Shown here: positions 34,597 to 44,259 of the stretch, piece after piece
How the letters are laid out: each line of letters opens with the position of its first letter
How positions within the stretch are numbered: position 1 is the stretch's first letter
Assembly (NCBI GenBank): GCA_958295875.1
Contig: OY282379.1
Span: 1-64,000, forward strand
DNA: 64,000 nucleotides
Direction: 5' to 3'
Source of the DNA: an uncultured Pseudomonadales bacterium
GTDB taxonomy: Bacteria > Pseudomonadota > Gammaproteobacteria > Pseudomonadales > Azotimanducaceae
The notes under the pieces: model-generated
The model's input: the letters and a program-made list of their open reading frames with translations, nothing else
Database searches by the model: none
Told to the model about the DNA's origin: nothing
Program-made: the position numbers and the translations under genes

Positions 34597-35217
34597 TCAA
34601 CCGCGGCTCGCCGCGCGCTCAAGCAGGATTGGCGCGATTTGCCGCGCCTGCAATTCGCCCATGACGCGCCGCGTCTCCGCCATGGTCGGAAACGGCCCGA
34701 CAATCACCCGGTACAGCACGCCGTCTTCCACGCCAATGGACTTCGTTTGCGCCTGCATCCCAGACAAAATCAGCTCTGCCCGCCGCTGCTCCGCCGCCCC
34801 TGCCTCGCGGAACGCGCCGACTTGCAGCAGGTACTCCGTGCGCGCCGGCACCACAGCTGCCGGCGCTGGCGATTGCGCTGGGGCGTCGGTCGCCGCGGCG
34901 CTCGCCGCAACGTCACCAGCACCAGACGCCGGCGGCGGTGGCGGCACCGGGCCGACCCGCTCGCTCGGCAAGCGTTCCCAGAACTCAAAACTCACTGGCG
35001 GTGGCGTCACCGTCGTCACTGGCGGCGTCTCGGGCGCCGGCGTCGCAGCGTCTTCCAATTGCAGCGCAACGAGCGCGGCGACGGTCGCGATGGCCCCCAC
35101 GACGATGCCCACGACGAACGATGCCAAGCTAAACCCGCCGCCCTTTCTTGCCGCGGACGCCGGCTCACGGGAACGGGCCTTGCGTCCCCCGGCGCGGCGA
35201 TTCTGAGACCTCGGCAT
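34597..35217 (-). CDS. SPOR-domain protein (FtsN-like)
   Basis: A 206-residue inner-membrane protein. A basic cytoplasmic start (RSQNRRAGGRKARSREPAS) leads into one membrane helix (FSLASFVVGIVVGAIATVAAL), a long Pro/Ala-rich linker and a C-terminal SPOR domain (YLLQVGAFREAGAAEQRRAEL and YRVIVGPFPTMAETRRVM), which binds denuded peptidoglycan at the septum. Position next to hslV matches the FtsN-like gene of Pseudomonas and enteric relatives. The start is chosen at MPRSQ (35217); an ATG at 35238 is possible. Role as a late cell-division protein is inferred from layout and location. Confidence 0.87.
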   Translation of the reverse strand: MPRSQNRRAGGRKARSREPASAARKGGGFSLASFVVGIVVGAIATVAALVALQLEDAATPAPETPPVTTVTPPPVSFEFWERLPSERVGPVPPPPPASGAGDVAASAAATDAPAQSPAPAAVVPARTEYLLQVGAFREAGAAEQRRAELILSGMQAQTKSIGVEDGVLYRVIVGPFPTMAETRRVMGELQARQIAPILLERAASRG

Positions 35218-35277
35218 GGGCACGGATTTTACACCCAACCAGCCTTGGCATCCCTGCCGCCGGCGCCTGCGGGACGC

Positions 35278-37557
35278 TCAGAACACGTCGTAAGGATCCA
35301 CGTCGATGGACCAACGCACGTTCGGCGCCCGGATGTCCGCCGCCGCAAGGGCTGCGAGCGCGGCGCGCAAGGGCCGGCGGCGCGGCGCGATGGCGAGGCA
35401 TTGGTGGCGATGGCGGCCGCCGCGGCGGGCCAACGGCGATGGCGCCGGCCCCGTCACCTCAATGGCGCCGGCAGACTCCGGCACAGCGCGCAGCGTGGTC
35501 ACCACCCGGCGCAACAACGCCTCGGCTGCTGCGCTGTCCGCGCTCTCGGCACGCACCACGGCCATGGCAGCGAAAGGGGGCAACCCCGCGTCCGAACGGT
35601 CTGCAAGCTCGGCCGCCGCGAATCCGGCATAGCCCGATTGAATGAGGGCCAAGAGGTTCGGATTGTCCGGGTGATGGGTCTGAATCCATACCTCGCCGGC
35701 GCGAGCGCCCCGCCCGGCGCGGCCGGCCACTTGGATGATGGTCTGCGCCGTGCGTTCGGCGCCGCGGTAGTCCGGCGACAGAAAGCCGCTGTCCGCATCG
35801 AGCACCGCCACCAAAGTGACGCCGGGCAGGTGATGCCCCTTGGCGAGCATCTGCGTGCCTACCAGAATGGCCGGCCGGCCATCGCTCAAGGCTTGCAGCC
35901 GCCGCTCGATCTGCGCAGGGCTCCGCGTGGTGTCCCGATCGATGCGATAGAGCGGCACATCGGCGAAGCGCTCCGCGAGGCCGCTCTCCACCCGCTGCGT
36001 GCCGATGCCCACCGCAAGCAGCGCCTCGCCGCCGCAGTCTGAGCAAGTTGCCGGGCGGCGATAGCTGCGGCCACAGTGATGACAGCGGAGGCGGGTGGCG
36101 GGATGGCGAAGCGGGTCGATGGCCGCAGCACATTGCCCTCCTGCCACGCCGCCCTGCCCCGGCTGTGGCTGCTGCTCACCACTAGCCTCCCAGCCGGCGG
36201 CCGGCGCAACCGCGCGGGGGCCATGCATGGTGAGCCTCGCATCGCAGTCCGCGCAGCGGGCCTGCCAGCCACAGTCTGTGCAGAGGCACACCGGGGCGAA
36301 GCCGCGCCGGTTGATGAACACCAGCGCTTGATTGCCGGCATCCAAGTGGTGGCGCAGCGCAGCCGCCAAGCGGTCGCTGAAGCCATCGCGCAGGCGTTGT
36401 CCGCGCACGTCGAGCACCCGCAACGCCGGCATGGCAGCCCCACCGGCGCGGCGCGCCAAGGCAAGGTGGCGATAGCGCCGCCGCGCCACGTTCGCCAGCG
36501 TGGCGAGCGAAGGCGTGGCGCTGCCGAGCACCACCGGCACGCCGAGCAACTGCGCCCGCTTCACCGCGACGTCCCGCGCCGAATAGCGCAGCCCGTCGCG
36601 CTGCTTGAAGGAATCGTCGTGCTCCTCGTCCACGACGATGAGGCCCAAGCGCGCAAACGGAGTGAACACCGCGGAGCGGGTGCCGACCAGCACTTTGTGG
36701 ATGCCCTGACGGCAATTCATCCATGTGTCGAAGCGCTCGCGGTCCGACGCTTGGGAATGCAACGCCGCAGCAGCGCCGAAGCGGGCGCGGAAACGCGCCA
36801 GCGCCTGCGGCGTGAGCGCGATCTCAGGCACCAGCACCAACGCCTGGCCGCCACGTTCCAACACCGCGGCGATGGCGCGCATGTACACCTCGGTCTTGCC
36901 GCTGCCCGTGACGCCTTCCAGCGCGACGACGGCGTGGTCGCCGAGGGCGCCGACGACAGCTTCGGCGGCCACGCGCTGCTCGTCGCTCAGGTTGTGCGGC
37001 GACGCGCCGACGCGATACACCGGGGGGGTGTCCACGCAGCGCGCGAGCCCTTTGCGCTGCAATGCCTCCAACACCCTGCGCTCGAAGCCGAGCGCCCGCA
37101 GCTCGCTCTCCGGCATCGGCGCCCCGGATTCGCGCAACGCATCAAGCGCGGCGCGCTGGCGCGGCGCCCGCGCCAACTCCGCATCCGCGCCCGCGGTTGC
37201 TACGCGCCAGGCGCGCGGCCAGCGGGGGGCGAACGCAACGCCTTGGCGCGCCGCGTTCGGCAGCATCGTGGCGTACACCTCGCCCAGCGGATGGTGGTAG
37301 TAGTCCGCGAGCCATTGGGCGAGGTCCATCAAGTCTCGCGGCAACAGCGGCGCATCGTCCAACAACGCCGAAACTGGCTTCAGGGCGTGCTCGGAGCGGC
37401 TCCGATGGTCAGTAACCACCCCCACCACCTGGCCGCGCGCGAACGGCACCCGCACCCGCGCTCCCACCGGCGGCGTCGCCATGCCGGCCGGCACCGCATA
37501 GTCGAAGCCGCGACGCAGCGGCCGCGGCACGGCGACGCGCACAATCGACTCGTTCAT
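35278..37557 (-). CDS. priA: Primosomal protein N' (replication restart helicase PriA)
   Basis: A 759-residue PriA that reloads the replicative helicase at stalled forks. The N-terminal 3'-DNA-binding domain begins VRVAVPRPLRRGFDYAVPAG; helicase motifs include LEGVTGSGKTEVYMRAI (Walker A, near 220) and VVDEEHDDSFKQRDGLRYSARD. Zinc-binding cysteines appear in CLCTDCGWQARCADCDARLT and, later, LRCHHCGRSYRRPATCSDCG. Between these two groups is an extra stretch of about 40 residues rich in Gln, Gly and Ala (AGWEASGEQQPQPGQGG). The expected partner rpmE is not adjacent but about 7 kb away. Confidence 0.96.
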   Translation of the reverse strand: MNESIVRVAVPRPLRRGFDYAVPAGMATPPVGARVRVPFARGQVVGVVTDHRSRSEHALKPVSALLDDAPLLPRDLMDLAQWLADYYHHPLGEVYATMLPNAARQGVAFAPRWPRAWRVATAGADAELARAPRQRAALDALRESGAPMPESELRALGFERRVLEALQRKGLARCVDTPPVYRVGASPHNLSDEQRVAAEAVVGALGDHAVVALEGVTGSGKTEVYMRAIAAVLERGGQALVLVPEIALTPQALARFRARFGAAAALHSQASDRERFDTWMNCRQGIHKVLVGTRSAVFTPFARLGLIVVDEEHDDSFKQRDGLRYSARDVAVKRAQLLGVPVVLGSATPSLATLANVARRRYRHLALARRAGGAAMPALRVLDVRGQRLRDGFSDRLAAALRHHLDAGNQALVFINRRGFAPVCLCTDCGWQARCADCDARLTMHGPRAVAPAAGWEASGEQQPQPGQGGVAGGQCAAAIDPLRHPATRLRCHHCGRSYRRPATCSDCGGEALLAVGIGTQRVESGLAERFADVPLYRIDRDTTRSPAQIERRLQALSDGRPAILVGTQMLAKGHHLPGVTLVAVLDADSGFLSPDYRGAERTAQTIIQVAGRAGRGARAGEVWIQTHHPDNPNLLALIQSGYAGFAAAELADRSDAGLPPFAAMAVVRAESADSAAAEALLRRVVTTLRAVPESAGAIEVTGPAPSPLARRGGRHRHQCLAIAPRRRPLRAALAALAAADIRAPNVRWSIDVDPYDVF

Positions 37558-37635
37558 TGCGTGCCAGCATGAAGGCTCGGCAGCGGCATCGCAAGACGGC
37601 CTCTTTGGCGGTCGGCAGACGCCCCGTCCTTGGCG

Positions 37636-40600
37636 TCAGCGCTTCGGCGCAAACATCAATTCCGGCACGACCACCTCCCAAGCATCGCATTTGATGCCAG
37701 GCTGGAACTGAGGCTCGGAAAGCTCTCGACTCCAAGTGACAATGGCCAGCACCGTTGCTGAGCGACAGTACATCCCGGGCGGGGGCTTGAAGTCTCTGGC
37801 GAGGCGTCCTACCCGGTGCCCGGCGTTGTCGAACAACTCCCAGCGATTGCCGTCGCCGCCGGTGTGGCGCAGAGTTAGCGGGTCGCCGGGAGCGAGCGCG
37901 GCGATGGCTTTGTGCATGGGGTGGCCGGCGGCCCGCCGGCCGGCGAAGCCGAGATCGACGTCGCCCATGGCAAGCCGCCGGTAGCGGGATTCAAGTTCGG
38001 CGCCGACCGGCGGCAAAGGCGCCGGTTGACGGTGCAGCACCGAGGCATTGCTGCGCATGGCGGCCTGAAGGGGATGCGGTTCGGCTAGGTACGGCGGGGG
38101 TAGCGGCTCCTCGACGCCGCGCGATGCTCGTTTTTCCGGCGGACTCAACGGCGCAACCTCAGGACGCAGGTTGGGCCCCTCCTGAAAGCGCATCAGCGCC
38201 AAGGTCTTCCGGGCGCGGGTCATGGCCACATAGAACAAGCGACGCGGCGCATCGGCGTCCTCGCCTCGGTTGGCGTCGCGCCAGCCACCGTCCAGAACGA
38301 CCACATGGTCGAACTCCAAGCCCTTGGCGCGGTGCGCGGTCAACAGCAGCAGTCCGCGTTGGCGGCGGCGCACCTCCCGGCCCCACTCCGCCAGCCATTC
38401 GATGCAGTGGGCCGTCGGCAGTTCCGCGCCGCCGGTTTCCAAGGAGAGTTCATCGGCGGCTTCGTGCAGCAACTCGACCCAAGGGCTGGGAGGCCGCTGA
38501 GCCAACCATTGCCGCAGCGCTGCGAGATCGACGATGGCGGGATCAAGCCGGCGCAGCCAATTGCGCAACGCTGCAGTTTCGCGCAGGCGCCAAAAGTTGG
38601 GGATTTGCTCATTGCCCATCTGCACGGGCACCCGCTGCATTTCGCACCAAGCCCGCACCGGCTCCAGATATTCCCATTTTCGGGCGATGACGGCGCTGGC
38701 GGACCAGTCCCAATCCGGCGTCAACGCGGCGAGGCGCTGCAACTCCGCCATCGCTGCTTGGGCTTGGGCAATTGGCGCCCGGCGCACCGGGAGCATCTGC
38801 ACCCGACCCTGCGCGACCGGGTCCAACGCCTCCCAGTCCCCGCCGGGTGGGGCTCGGGTGCGGTTCCGGTCAATGCGGATGGGATGGTCGGCCTTCATCC
38901 TTTCGGCAGCCGGTTCGATGGCGGCGTTGGCGGCGGCCACGATGTGCGCCGTGGAGCGATAGTTGTCCGTCAGGAAGGTTGGCTTGGCTCGGTAGTCCGC
39001 CTCGAAGCGGCGGATGAACCGCACGGATGCCCCGGCAAAGGCATAGATGTTCTGATCGTCATCACCCACCGCGAACAAGCCGAGCTTGTCGTCCTCATTG
39101 GCCAGCGTTCGCCCGGCCAACGCCGCGATCAATTCGTATTGCTCGGCGCCGACATCTTGGTATTCGTCCACCAATATCCAGCGGAAGCCGGCCAGCAACC
39201 GAGATCGGTGCTCATCGGCTTCCTCTGGTGGCAAGCCATCTCCGCGCAGGAGGGCAACGGCCTGATGCATCACTTCCTCGAACGCAGCATCGCCCAAGGG
39301 TTCAGCACGGTCGCTGAAGCTGGCCCCGACCAAACGCATGGCGAGGCCGTGGCAGGTGTACACCAGAACGCCCCGGGCGTCGTCGCCAACCAGTTCCGCG
39401 AGGCGACGGCGGATTTCCGCCGCTGCATGCCGGTTGTAGGCCAAAGCGAGGATGCCCCTCGGGTTTTCGCGCCGCTCCCGCAGCAGATAGGCGATGCGAT
39501 GCACCAGCACCCGGGTCTTGCCGGATCCGGGGCCGGCCAGCACCAGCACGTTGGCCTGCTCCCGGTCATCGGCGACGATGCGTTGCTGGACGGGGTTTTT
39601 CAGGCTCTCCACGATGCTGCGCCAAGACTCCGCGGTGGTTTGGCGCGCCAAGTCCCGGTCCTTGTCCGGCAGCCAGCGGCGCAGGAAGTCCGCTTGGCTT
39701 AGGCTGAAGTAGTCCATCGCCAAGCCCAGCGCTTCCGCCATGGCGCGCAGGCCGCGCTGCGCGAACTCCGCCATCACATGGACTTGCAGCACTTGATCTT
39801 GGTAGTGGAGCCGGAGCGGCGTGAAGTCCGCGTCGGCGAAGCCACGCCTCTCCTGCACCAAGTGGATGGACATGGCGGGGCGGAACACCGCCAACCCCTT
39901 GTTGAGACGCACGACCTCCTGCTCGTGCAACCACAGCAAGGCGCGGTCCAGCAGCTTCGAGAGCTTTTCCGCATCGGCAACCTTGGCTTTCAGTTCCAAG
40001 TCGGACTGCAGGGCTGCCATCAGCTGGCCGAGGGTGGTTTCGGCCAGCAGGTCCGTGCCGCGGACGCCGGGCGGCAGGCAGCCAAGCAAATGCTCGAGCA
40101 GGCGCTGCGCACCCGTGCGGCGGCGCAACGCGGTTTCCGCCAACGCCTTCCAAGGGCGTTGCAGGGTCACCCGCACCGTTTCCGGGTCGCGACGGCGCAA
40201 TCCGAGGCTGCCTTTGCCAGCGCCCTCGTTGCGCCCATCCCCGGCGATGCTGCGCAGCAGGCGCCATACGCCCTCCGGCAGGGCTTGGGCGTGGCCGGCG
40301 TCCTTGAGGCGCTGGGTGACAAGGCGCAGATGCAGGGTGGATGCGTCGCCCTTTTGCATGTCCGGCGCCGTTTCCTGCAGCGCCTCGATGAGCGCTCCCT
40401 CCAAGGCTGTCGCTTCCGCCAGGCGCTTGCGCGACGCCCGCTGCACCCCCACATGGACAAAGGCGGTCAGCGCCGTGTCGTTGCTGGCGATTCCCAACGC
40501 CTCCAAGTCAAACATCGCGTGGCGCACCCGCTCCGGAGTCAAACCGGAGACTCCCACCAGCTCGTCGGTGGAGATGCCTTCGTCCGGGTCCGCCTCGATT

Positions 40601-42933
40601 AGAGCTTTGGCGATGGCCAGCAAACTGGCGCGGTAGTCCGCCCGAAGTTTGCGCCCGACCAACTTGCGGCGAGCTTCGTCCACGGAATCCACCCGCAGGG
40701 AGGAGGGGAAGACCTGCACTCGGTTTTCCTCGCGGGTGAGCAACTGCGCCTCCTCCAGCCAAGAGATGGCGGTGCGCACCCGAGTGTCATCGGTGGCGGA
40801 GTCCCGCTCGAACGCGGCCTCTTCGTCCTCGCCCAGAATCTCGCCGGAAGTGGCGACCACCTCGCCGGATAGGCGCTTCTTCCGGTCCAAATTGCGCAGC
40901 GCCTTCAGAATGCCCTGAATCTCCCGGCGGCTGAGGCGGGAACGGGCCGACAGGCCAAACTGCCGCTCCACGTCGTCCGCGGTGTAGAGCAGCACGCAGC
41001 GGGCCAGGGACCGGTCCCGGCCGGCGCGACCGGCCTCCTGCAGGTAGTTTTCCAAGGAGCCGGGGATGTCGGCGTGAATCACCAAGCGCACGTCCGGCTT
41101 GTCGATGCCCATGCCGAAGGCGTTGGTGGCGACAATCACCCGCGTTTCGCCTGCAATGAACTGCTGCTGGACGGATTTCTTGATCTCCGGCGACAGGCCG
41201 GCGTGGAAGTGGTCCGCGACGACGCCCTTGCCGCGCAGGAAACCGGCAACGTCTTCGCTGCGGCGGCGTGTCGCGCAATAGACGATGGCGCCGCCCGGAA
41301 CCTCCAGCGGCAAGTCCGCCTCCAAGATTTGGTGGATGTGGGCCAGCTTCTCGCCGGGCGTGGTCTGCACGACCACAAACTCCAAGTTGGCGCGGCTGGC
41401 GCCGCCATCGAAAACCATCAAGTCAACGCCGGACCGTTCGCGGAAGTGGCGAAGAATGTCCTCCCGCACCTCCGGCTTGGCGGTGGCGGTCAGGCACAGC
41501 ACCGGCGCAGCGGCGGCCTTTTCGCGGATGAAGCGCGTTACATAGCGATAGTCCGGCCGAAAGTCATGCCCCCAGCGGGACAGGCAGTGCGCCTCGTCGA
41601 GCACCCAAGCGCCGACCGCCCGTTGGGCGACGGCTTGGCGCACGGAGACGCTGCGAAGCTGCTCCGGGGCGATGATGAGAATGCCGGCGTCGCCCAAGCG
41701 CACCCGATCCAGCGCCTCCTTGCGCTCCGGCATGGACAGCAGGCCGTTGATGGTGACGGCGCAACCGATGCCATGCCGCTCCAAGCCGGCCACCTGATCC
41801 GCCATGAGCGCCACCAAGGGGGAGATCACCACCGTCAGCGCTCCGGTTTTGTCGTAGCGGGACAGGGCGGGAATCTGGTAGCACAGGGACTTGCCGGTTC
41901 CCGTGGGCAGAATGCCCAGCACCGCTGTGCCGGCCATGGCAGCCTCCACAATGGATTGCTGCATGGGCTTGCCTTGGCCATCCTTTGGCTCTGGGCGGAA
42001 GTCGTCAAAGCCGAACCAGCGCTTGAGCTCCTTGCGGGCGTCCTGCCGCTCCCGGCACCAATCGCAGGCGGGATCGGTGCAGGCCAAGTCCCGCAAGCGG
42101 CCCACCAACCGCCCGGCCTCCGGAAACTGATGCAGCACCCAAGGCGGCATCACGGAGTTGCCTCCGGCTACGGAAAGCCACGCCAAGGCGTAGGCCAGCG
42201 CCCAACCATGCTGCGCCGGCTGGGCGAGGATTTCCCCGCTTCGACTGCGGCAAGCCGTTCGCCCAAGCCTTTGGCGAATGGCCTCTTGGGCTGCTGCGGC
42301 GGATGGCCGCGGCGCTTGGCGCAGGGTGGCGAAAAAGGCGTCAAAGCCGGCGGCCGGGAGGCGCGTCTTCACCAAGTCGGGCGGAATTGCGCCCTCCGCC
42401 GTCGTCAGCCAGTGCCATGCGGTCAACAGAGCCGGGTCGGCCCTGCGCAACGCCTTGCGTTGGTCGGCCAAAACTTGCAGCGAGAGCCGGGCGTCCAGTT
42501 CCGGGTCATTCACCCGCCCGCGCTTAAGTTGGCCGTCTTGGTAGTGCTTGACCAAGTGGTGGTAGGGATTGCGCGGGAAGGCCAAAGGGTTGAGCCACAG
42601 GGTGTCGATGGGCGGCATTTGCAGGAGCCGGAGATCGGGCTTTGCGGCCCGCAGGTGGGGCAAGTCGAAAGCGATGAGGTTGTGGCCTAGAAGGTAGGTT
42701 GCACCTTCCGCGAAGGCATCCAGCTTGGCCAAGGCCGCTGCCAAGCCACCGCGGCGGTAAACCAAGGACGGCGCATCGTCGCACACCGCGGCAAAGGCAT
42801 GGATGCGGCCGTCTTCGCGGCCGACCTCCAAGTCCAAAGCAAGGCAACCGGCGGCGAAGCGGTCGGAAGCGGGGATGGCGCCGGAGGATTCGCCCGCCAG
42901 CCGCGAACTAGGTTCTTGGGAGGGCAAACTCAC
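37636..42933 (-). CDS. Exonuclease-RecQ-UvrD fusion helicase
   Basis: A giant 1765-residue protein with three parts. Residues 25-190 form a DEDD-type exonuclease domain (LDLEVGRED, HNLIAFDLPHL, NDPELDARLSL). Near residue 290 is a Cys cluster (ACTDPACDWC). Residues 330-800 are a RecQ-type helicase: Walker A LPTGTGKS near 345, DEAHCLSRWGHDFRPDY near 445, then GIDKPDVRLVIHADIPGSLENYLQEAGRAGRD. Residues 1120-1650 are a UvrD-type helicase: Walker A AGPGSGKTRVLVHRIAYLL near 1135, DEYQDVG near 1256, GDDDQNIYAFAGA and LLLTAHRAKGLEFDHVVV. It should act on DNA in the cytoplasm. GTG start at 42933 has no strong ribosome site. It lies between priA and rpmE, next to a NYN gene, as an inserted block. Confidence 0.9.
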   Translation of the reverse strand: MSLPSQEPSSRLAGESSGAIPASDRFAAGCLALDLEVGREDGRIHAFAAVCDDAPSLVYRRGGLAAALAKLDAFAEGATYLLGHNLIAFDLPHLRAAKPDLRLLQMPPIDTLWLNPLAFPRNPYHHLVKHYQDGQLKRGRVNDPELDARLSLQVLADQRKALRRADPALLTAWHWLTTAEGAIPPDLVKTRLPAAGFDAFFATLRQAPRPSAAAAQEAIRQRLGRTACRSRSGEILAQPAQHGWALAYALAWLSVAGGNSVMPPWVLHQFPEAGRLVGRLRDLACTDPACDWCRERQDARKELKRWFGFDDFRPEPKDGQGKPMQQSIVEAAMAGTAVLGILPTGTGKSLCYQIPALSRYDKTGALTVVISPLVALMADQVAGLERHGIGCAVTINGLLSMPERKEALDRVRLGDAGILIIAPEQLRSVSVRQAVAQRAVGAWVLDEAHCLSRWGHDFRPDYRYVTRFIREKAAAAPVLCLTATAKPEVREDILRHFRERSGVDLMVFDGGASRANLEFVVVQTTPGEKLAHIHQILEADLPLEVPGGAIVYCATRRRSEDVAGFLRGKGVVADHFHAGLSPEIKKSVQQQFIAGETRVIVATNAFGMGIDKPDVRLVIHADIPGSLENYLQEAGRAGRDRSLARCVLLYTADDVERQFGLSARSRLSRREIQGILKALRNLDRKKRLSGEVVATSGEILGEDEEAAFERDSATDDTRVRTAISWLEEAQLLTREENRVQVFPSSLRVDSVDEARRKLVGRKLRADYRASLLAIAKALIEADPDEGISTDELVGVSGLTPERVRHAMFDLEALGIASNDTALTAFVHVGVQRASRKRLAEATALEGALIEALQETAPDMQKGDASTLHLRLVTQRLKDAGHAQALPEGVWRLLRSIAGDGRNEGAGKGSLGLRRRDPETVRVTLQRPWKALAETALRRRTGAQRLLEHLLGCLPPGVRGTDLLAETTLGQLMAALQSDLELKAKVADAEKLSKLLDRALLWLHEQEVVRLNKGLAVFRPAMSIHLVQERRGFADADFTPLRLHYQDQVLQVHVMAEFAQRGLRAMAEALGLAMDYFSLSQADFLRRWLPDKDRDLARQTTAESWRSIVESLKNPVQQRIVADDREQANVLVLAGPGSGKTRVLVHRIAYLLRERRENPRGILALAYNRHAAAEIRRRLAELVGDDARGVLVYTCHGLAMRLVGASFSDRAEPLGDAAFEEVMHQAVALLRGDGLPPEEADEHRSRLLAGFRWILVDEYQDVGAEQYELIAALAGRTLANEDDKLGLFAVGDDDQNIYAFAGASVRFIRRFEADYRAKPTFLTDNYRSTAHIVAAANAAIEPAAERMKADHPIRIDRNRTRAPPGGDWEALDPVAQGRVQMLPVRRAPIAQAQAAMAELQRLAALTPDWDWSASAVIARKWEYLEPVRAWCEMQRVPVQMGNEQIPNFWRLRETAALRNWLRRLDPAIVDLAALRQWLAQRPPSPWVELLHEAADELSLETGGAELPTAHCIEWLAEWGREVRRRQRGLLLLTAHRAKGLEFDHVVVLDGGWRDANRGEDADAPRRLFYVAMTRARKTLALMRFQEGPNLRPEVAPLSPPEKRASRGVEEPLPPPYLAEPHPLQAAMRSNASVLHRQPAPLPPVGAELESRYRRLAMGDVDLGFAGRRAAGHPMHKAIAALAPGDPLTLRHTGGDGNRWELFDNAGHRVGRLARDFKPPPGMYCRSATVLAIVTWSRELSEPQFQPGIKCDAWEVVVPELMFAPKR

Positions 42934-43129
42934 ATCTAGCTTGATGCGCCATCAAGCGCGAACCCGCGCCAGCGGGTCCGCATCGGTTTCGCACTCCACA
43001 ATCCAGTCACCCACTGCAGCCAACCCGTCCGCCGCTCCTAAAGCCCTCCAGCAAGCCCGAGAGCTGCTGTGCCGTCTCCGCGCCGCGCTGCTTGGCTGCG
43101 AGAGCGTAGTATGGGCTTGGATGTCTCAG

Positions 43130-43987
43130 TCATTCATGCCGTGCCTCGGAATCGGTCAAACGCTCCTGCAAGGCAGCGAGGAACTCGTCTCTGACAGTGC
43201 GCTTTTCATCTGGGGCTAGGACGCGGCCGATCGCGTTTCGAGACATCGCCAGTAGCCCGGCGTCTATGTGACGTGGTCGTTGGTTGGTCGCGAGGATTTC
43301 GTCAACTGTCGAGGGCACCTCCGCAAGCGGCATGTCGTCCGCCACCTTGCGGGCTACGTGAAGCAGTCTGTCGTCCACATTTCCTTGGCCCGTCGGTTGT
43401 GCCGCCGAAGTGCCGGCGTCGGGGCGGAATGCTGGGTATTGGGTTGACGTTGATGGCTCACACTTCAGGAACGGTTTGAGATCGTTCGCGGACCACTCAT
43501 GCGACCCGTCGGCTTCGCGGAGCAGAAACAGGGACTGGCTACCTCGTGCAGGCCTAATGCCGAGAAGATGCACCCGCACCCCATACTCCTGAGCCTGCTG
43601 GACGCCGACGCGGATATCCTCGTCTCCCGAAAGGAGTACGCAAGACGCCATAGCCCGGTTACGAGCCAGTGTGATCATGTCAGTGACGATCAGGGAGTCC
43701 ACGCCCTTCTGTTCGCCCATGGAGTTCACGACGCCTAAGCGCACCTTGATGTTCGGCCGGTCCGCCAGCGTGTTGTGTTGTAGCGTTGGCCCCGTGGATG
43801 TGCCGTCGTACCAATAAATGCGCAGCAGCGGGAGTTTAGATGTGGCCTCTGCAAACTCCGTCAGTCGGTCAATCGCAACTTGGTGCTCAAGTGCGATGTG
43901 ACGGCGTTCCAGTTTCTGGCCACATAGCGCTTTGGAGCCCTGTGCGAAAAGATAGCCGGCGTCAACGAAAACCGCGACTCGGTCCAC
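43130..43987 (-). CDS. NYN domain (PIN-like nuclease) protein
   Basis: A 285-residue protein whose first 170 residues are a NYN domain, a PIN-fold ribonuclease-like module. It begins MDRVAVFVDAGYLFAQGSKA and contains KGVDSLIVTDMITLARNRAM and CVLLSGDEDIRVGVQQAQEYG, carrying the acidic residues of the metal site (D9, the Asp of GVDS, the Asp pair of GDED). A linker rich in Ser, Thr and Pro leads to a C-terminal helical part ending in a basic region. Start is GTG at 43987 with GGAGGAGG 8 bases upstream. GC content is lower than that of neighbours. Just downstream is the exonuclease-RecQ-UvrD gene on the same strand; the 196-base gap leaves co-transcription open. Confidence 0.85.
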   Translation of the reverse strand: MDRVAVFVDAGYLFAQGSKALCGQKLERRHIALEHQVAIDRLTEFAEATSKLPLLRIYWYDGTSTGPTLQHNTLADRPNIKVRLGVVNSMGEQKGVDSLIVTDMITLARNRAMASCVLLSGDEDIRVGVQQAQEYGVRVHLLGIRPARGSQSLFLLREADGSHEWSANDLKPFLKCEPSTSTQYPAFRPDAGTSAAQPTGQGNVDDRLLHVARKVADDMPLAEVPSTVDEILATNQRPRHIDAGLLAMSRNAIGRVLAPDEKRTVRDEFLAALQERLTDSEARHE

Positions 43988-44042
43988 AATCGGGCCTCCT
44001 CCCTGCCCAAGGCAGCAAGACGAAGCCTGCCATCCGCCAGAG

Positions 44043-44070
44043 AATAAAGAGGCTCCCGAAGGAGCCCCCT
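44043..44070 (-). terminator. UUCG-loop hairpin, terminator or attenuator before the NYN gene
   Basis: On the minus strand a perfect 6-base stem GGCTCC/GGAGCC closes a TTCG tetraloop and is followed by TCTTTATTCT. This has the form of a Rho-independent terminator with a very stable loop. It lies about 60 bases upstream of the NYN start, in that gene's own direction, so it either ends transcription coming from the transposase remnant or regulates readthrough into the NYN gene. Confidence 0.55.
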
Positions 44071-44259
44071 AGCTAGCCGCCCCATTGCATTACGCGGGAC
44101 GACGGTTGAATGCTACGTCTCCTCGCTCCCTTACGTCAACGCGACATGGGGACAATGTCGATAGCAAATTGGTCTCTCCGCTTTTCCAACACGTTATCGG
44201 TCCGGTTCTCCCACTGGCCGGACGAGCCGGCGGGCAGTCGTCGAGCCGACGCGGCCTCT

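Noticed and set aside
41074..42690. Open frame of 538 codons opposite the exonuclease-RecQ-UvrD gene
   Set aside because: It is a shadow of the helicase codons; no motifs, no ribosome site.
43861..44085. A 74-codon minus-strand open frame that includes the leader of the NYN gene
   Set aside because: It spans the UUCG hairpin and the NYN start in another frame and has no family likeness.
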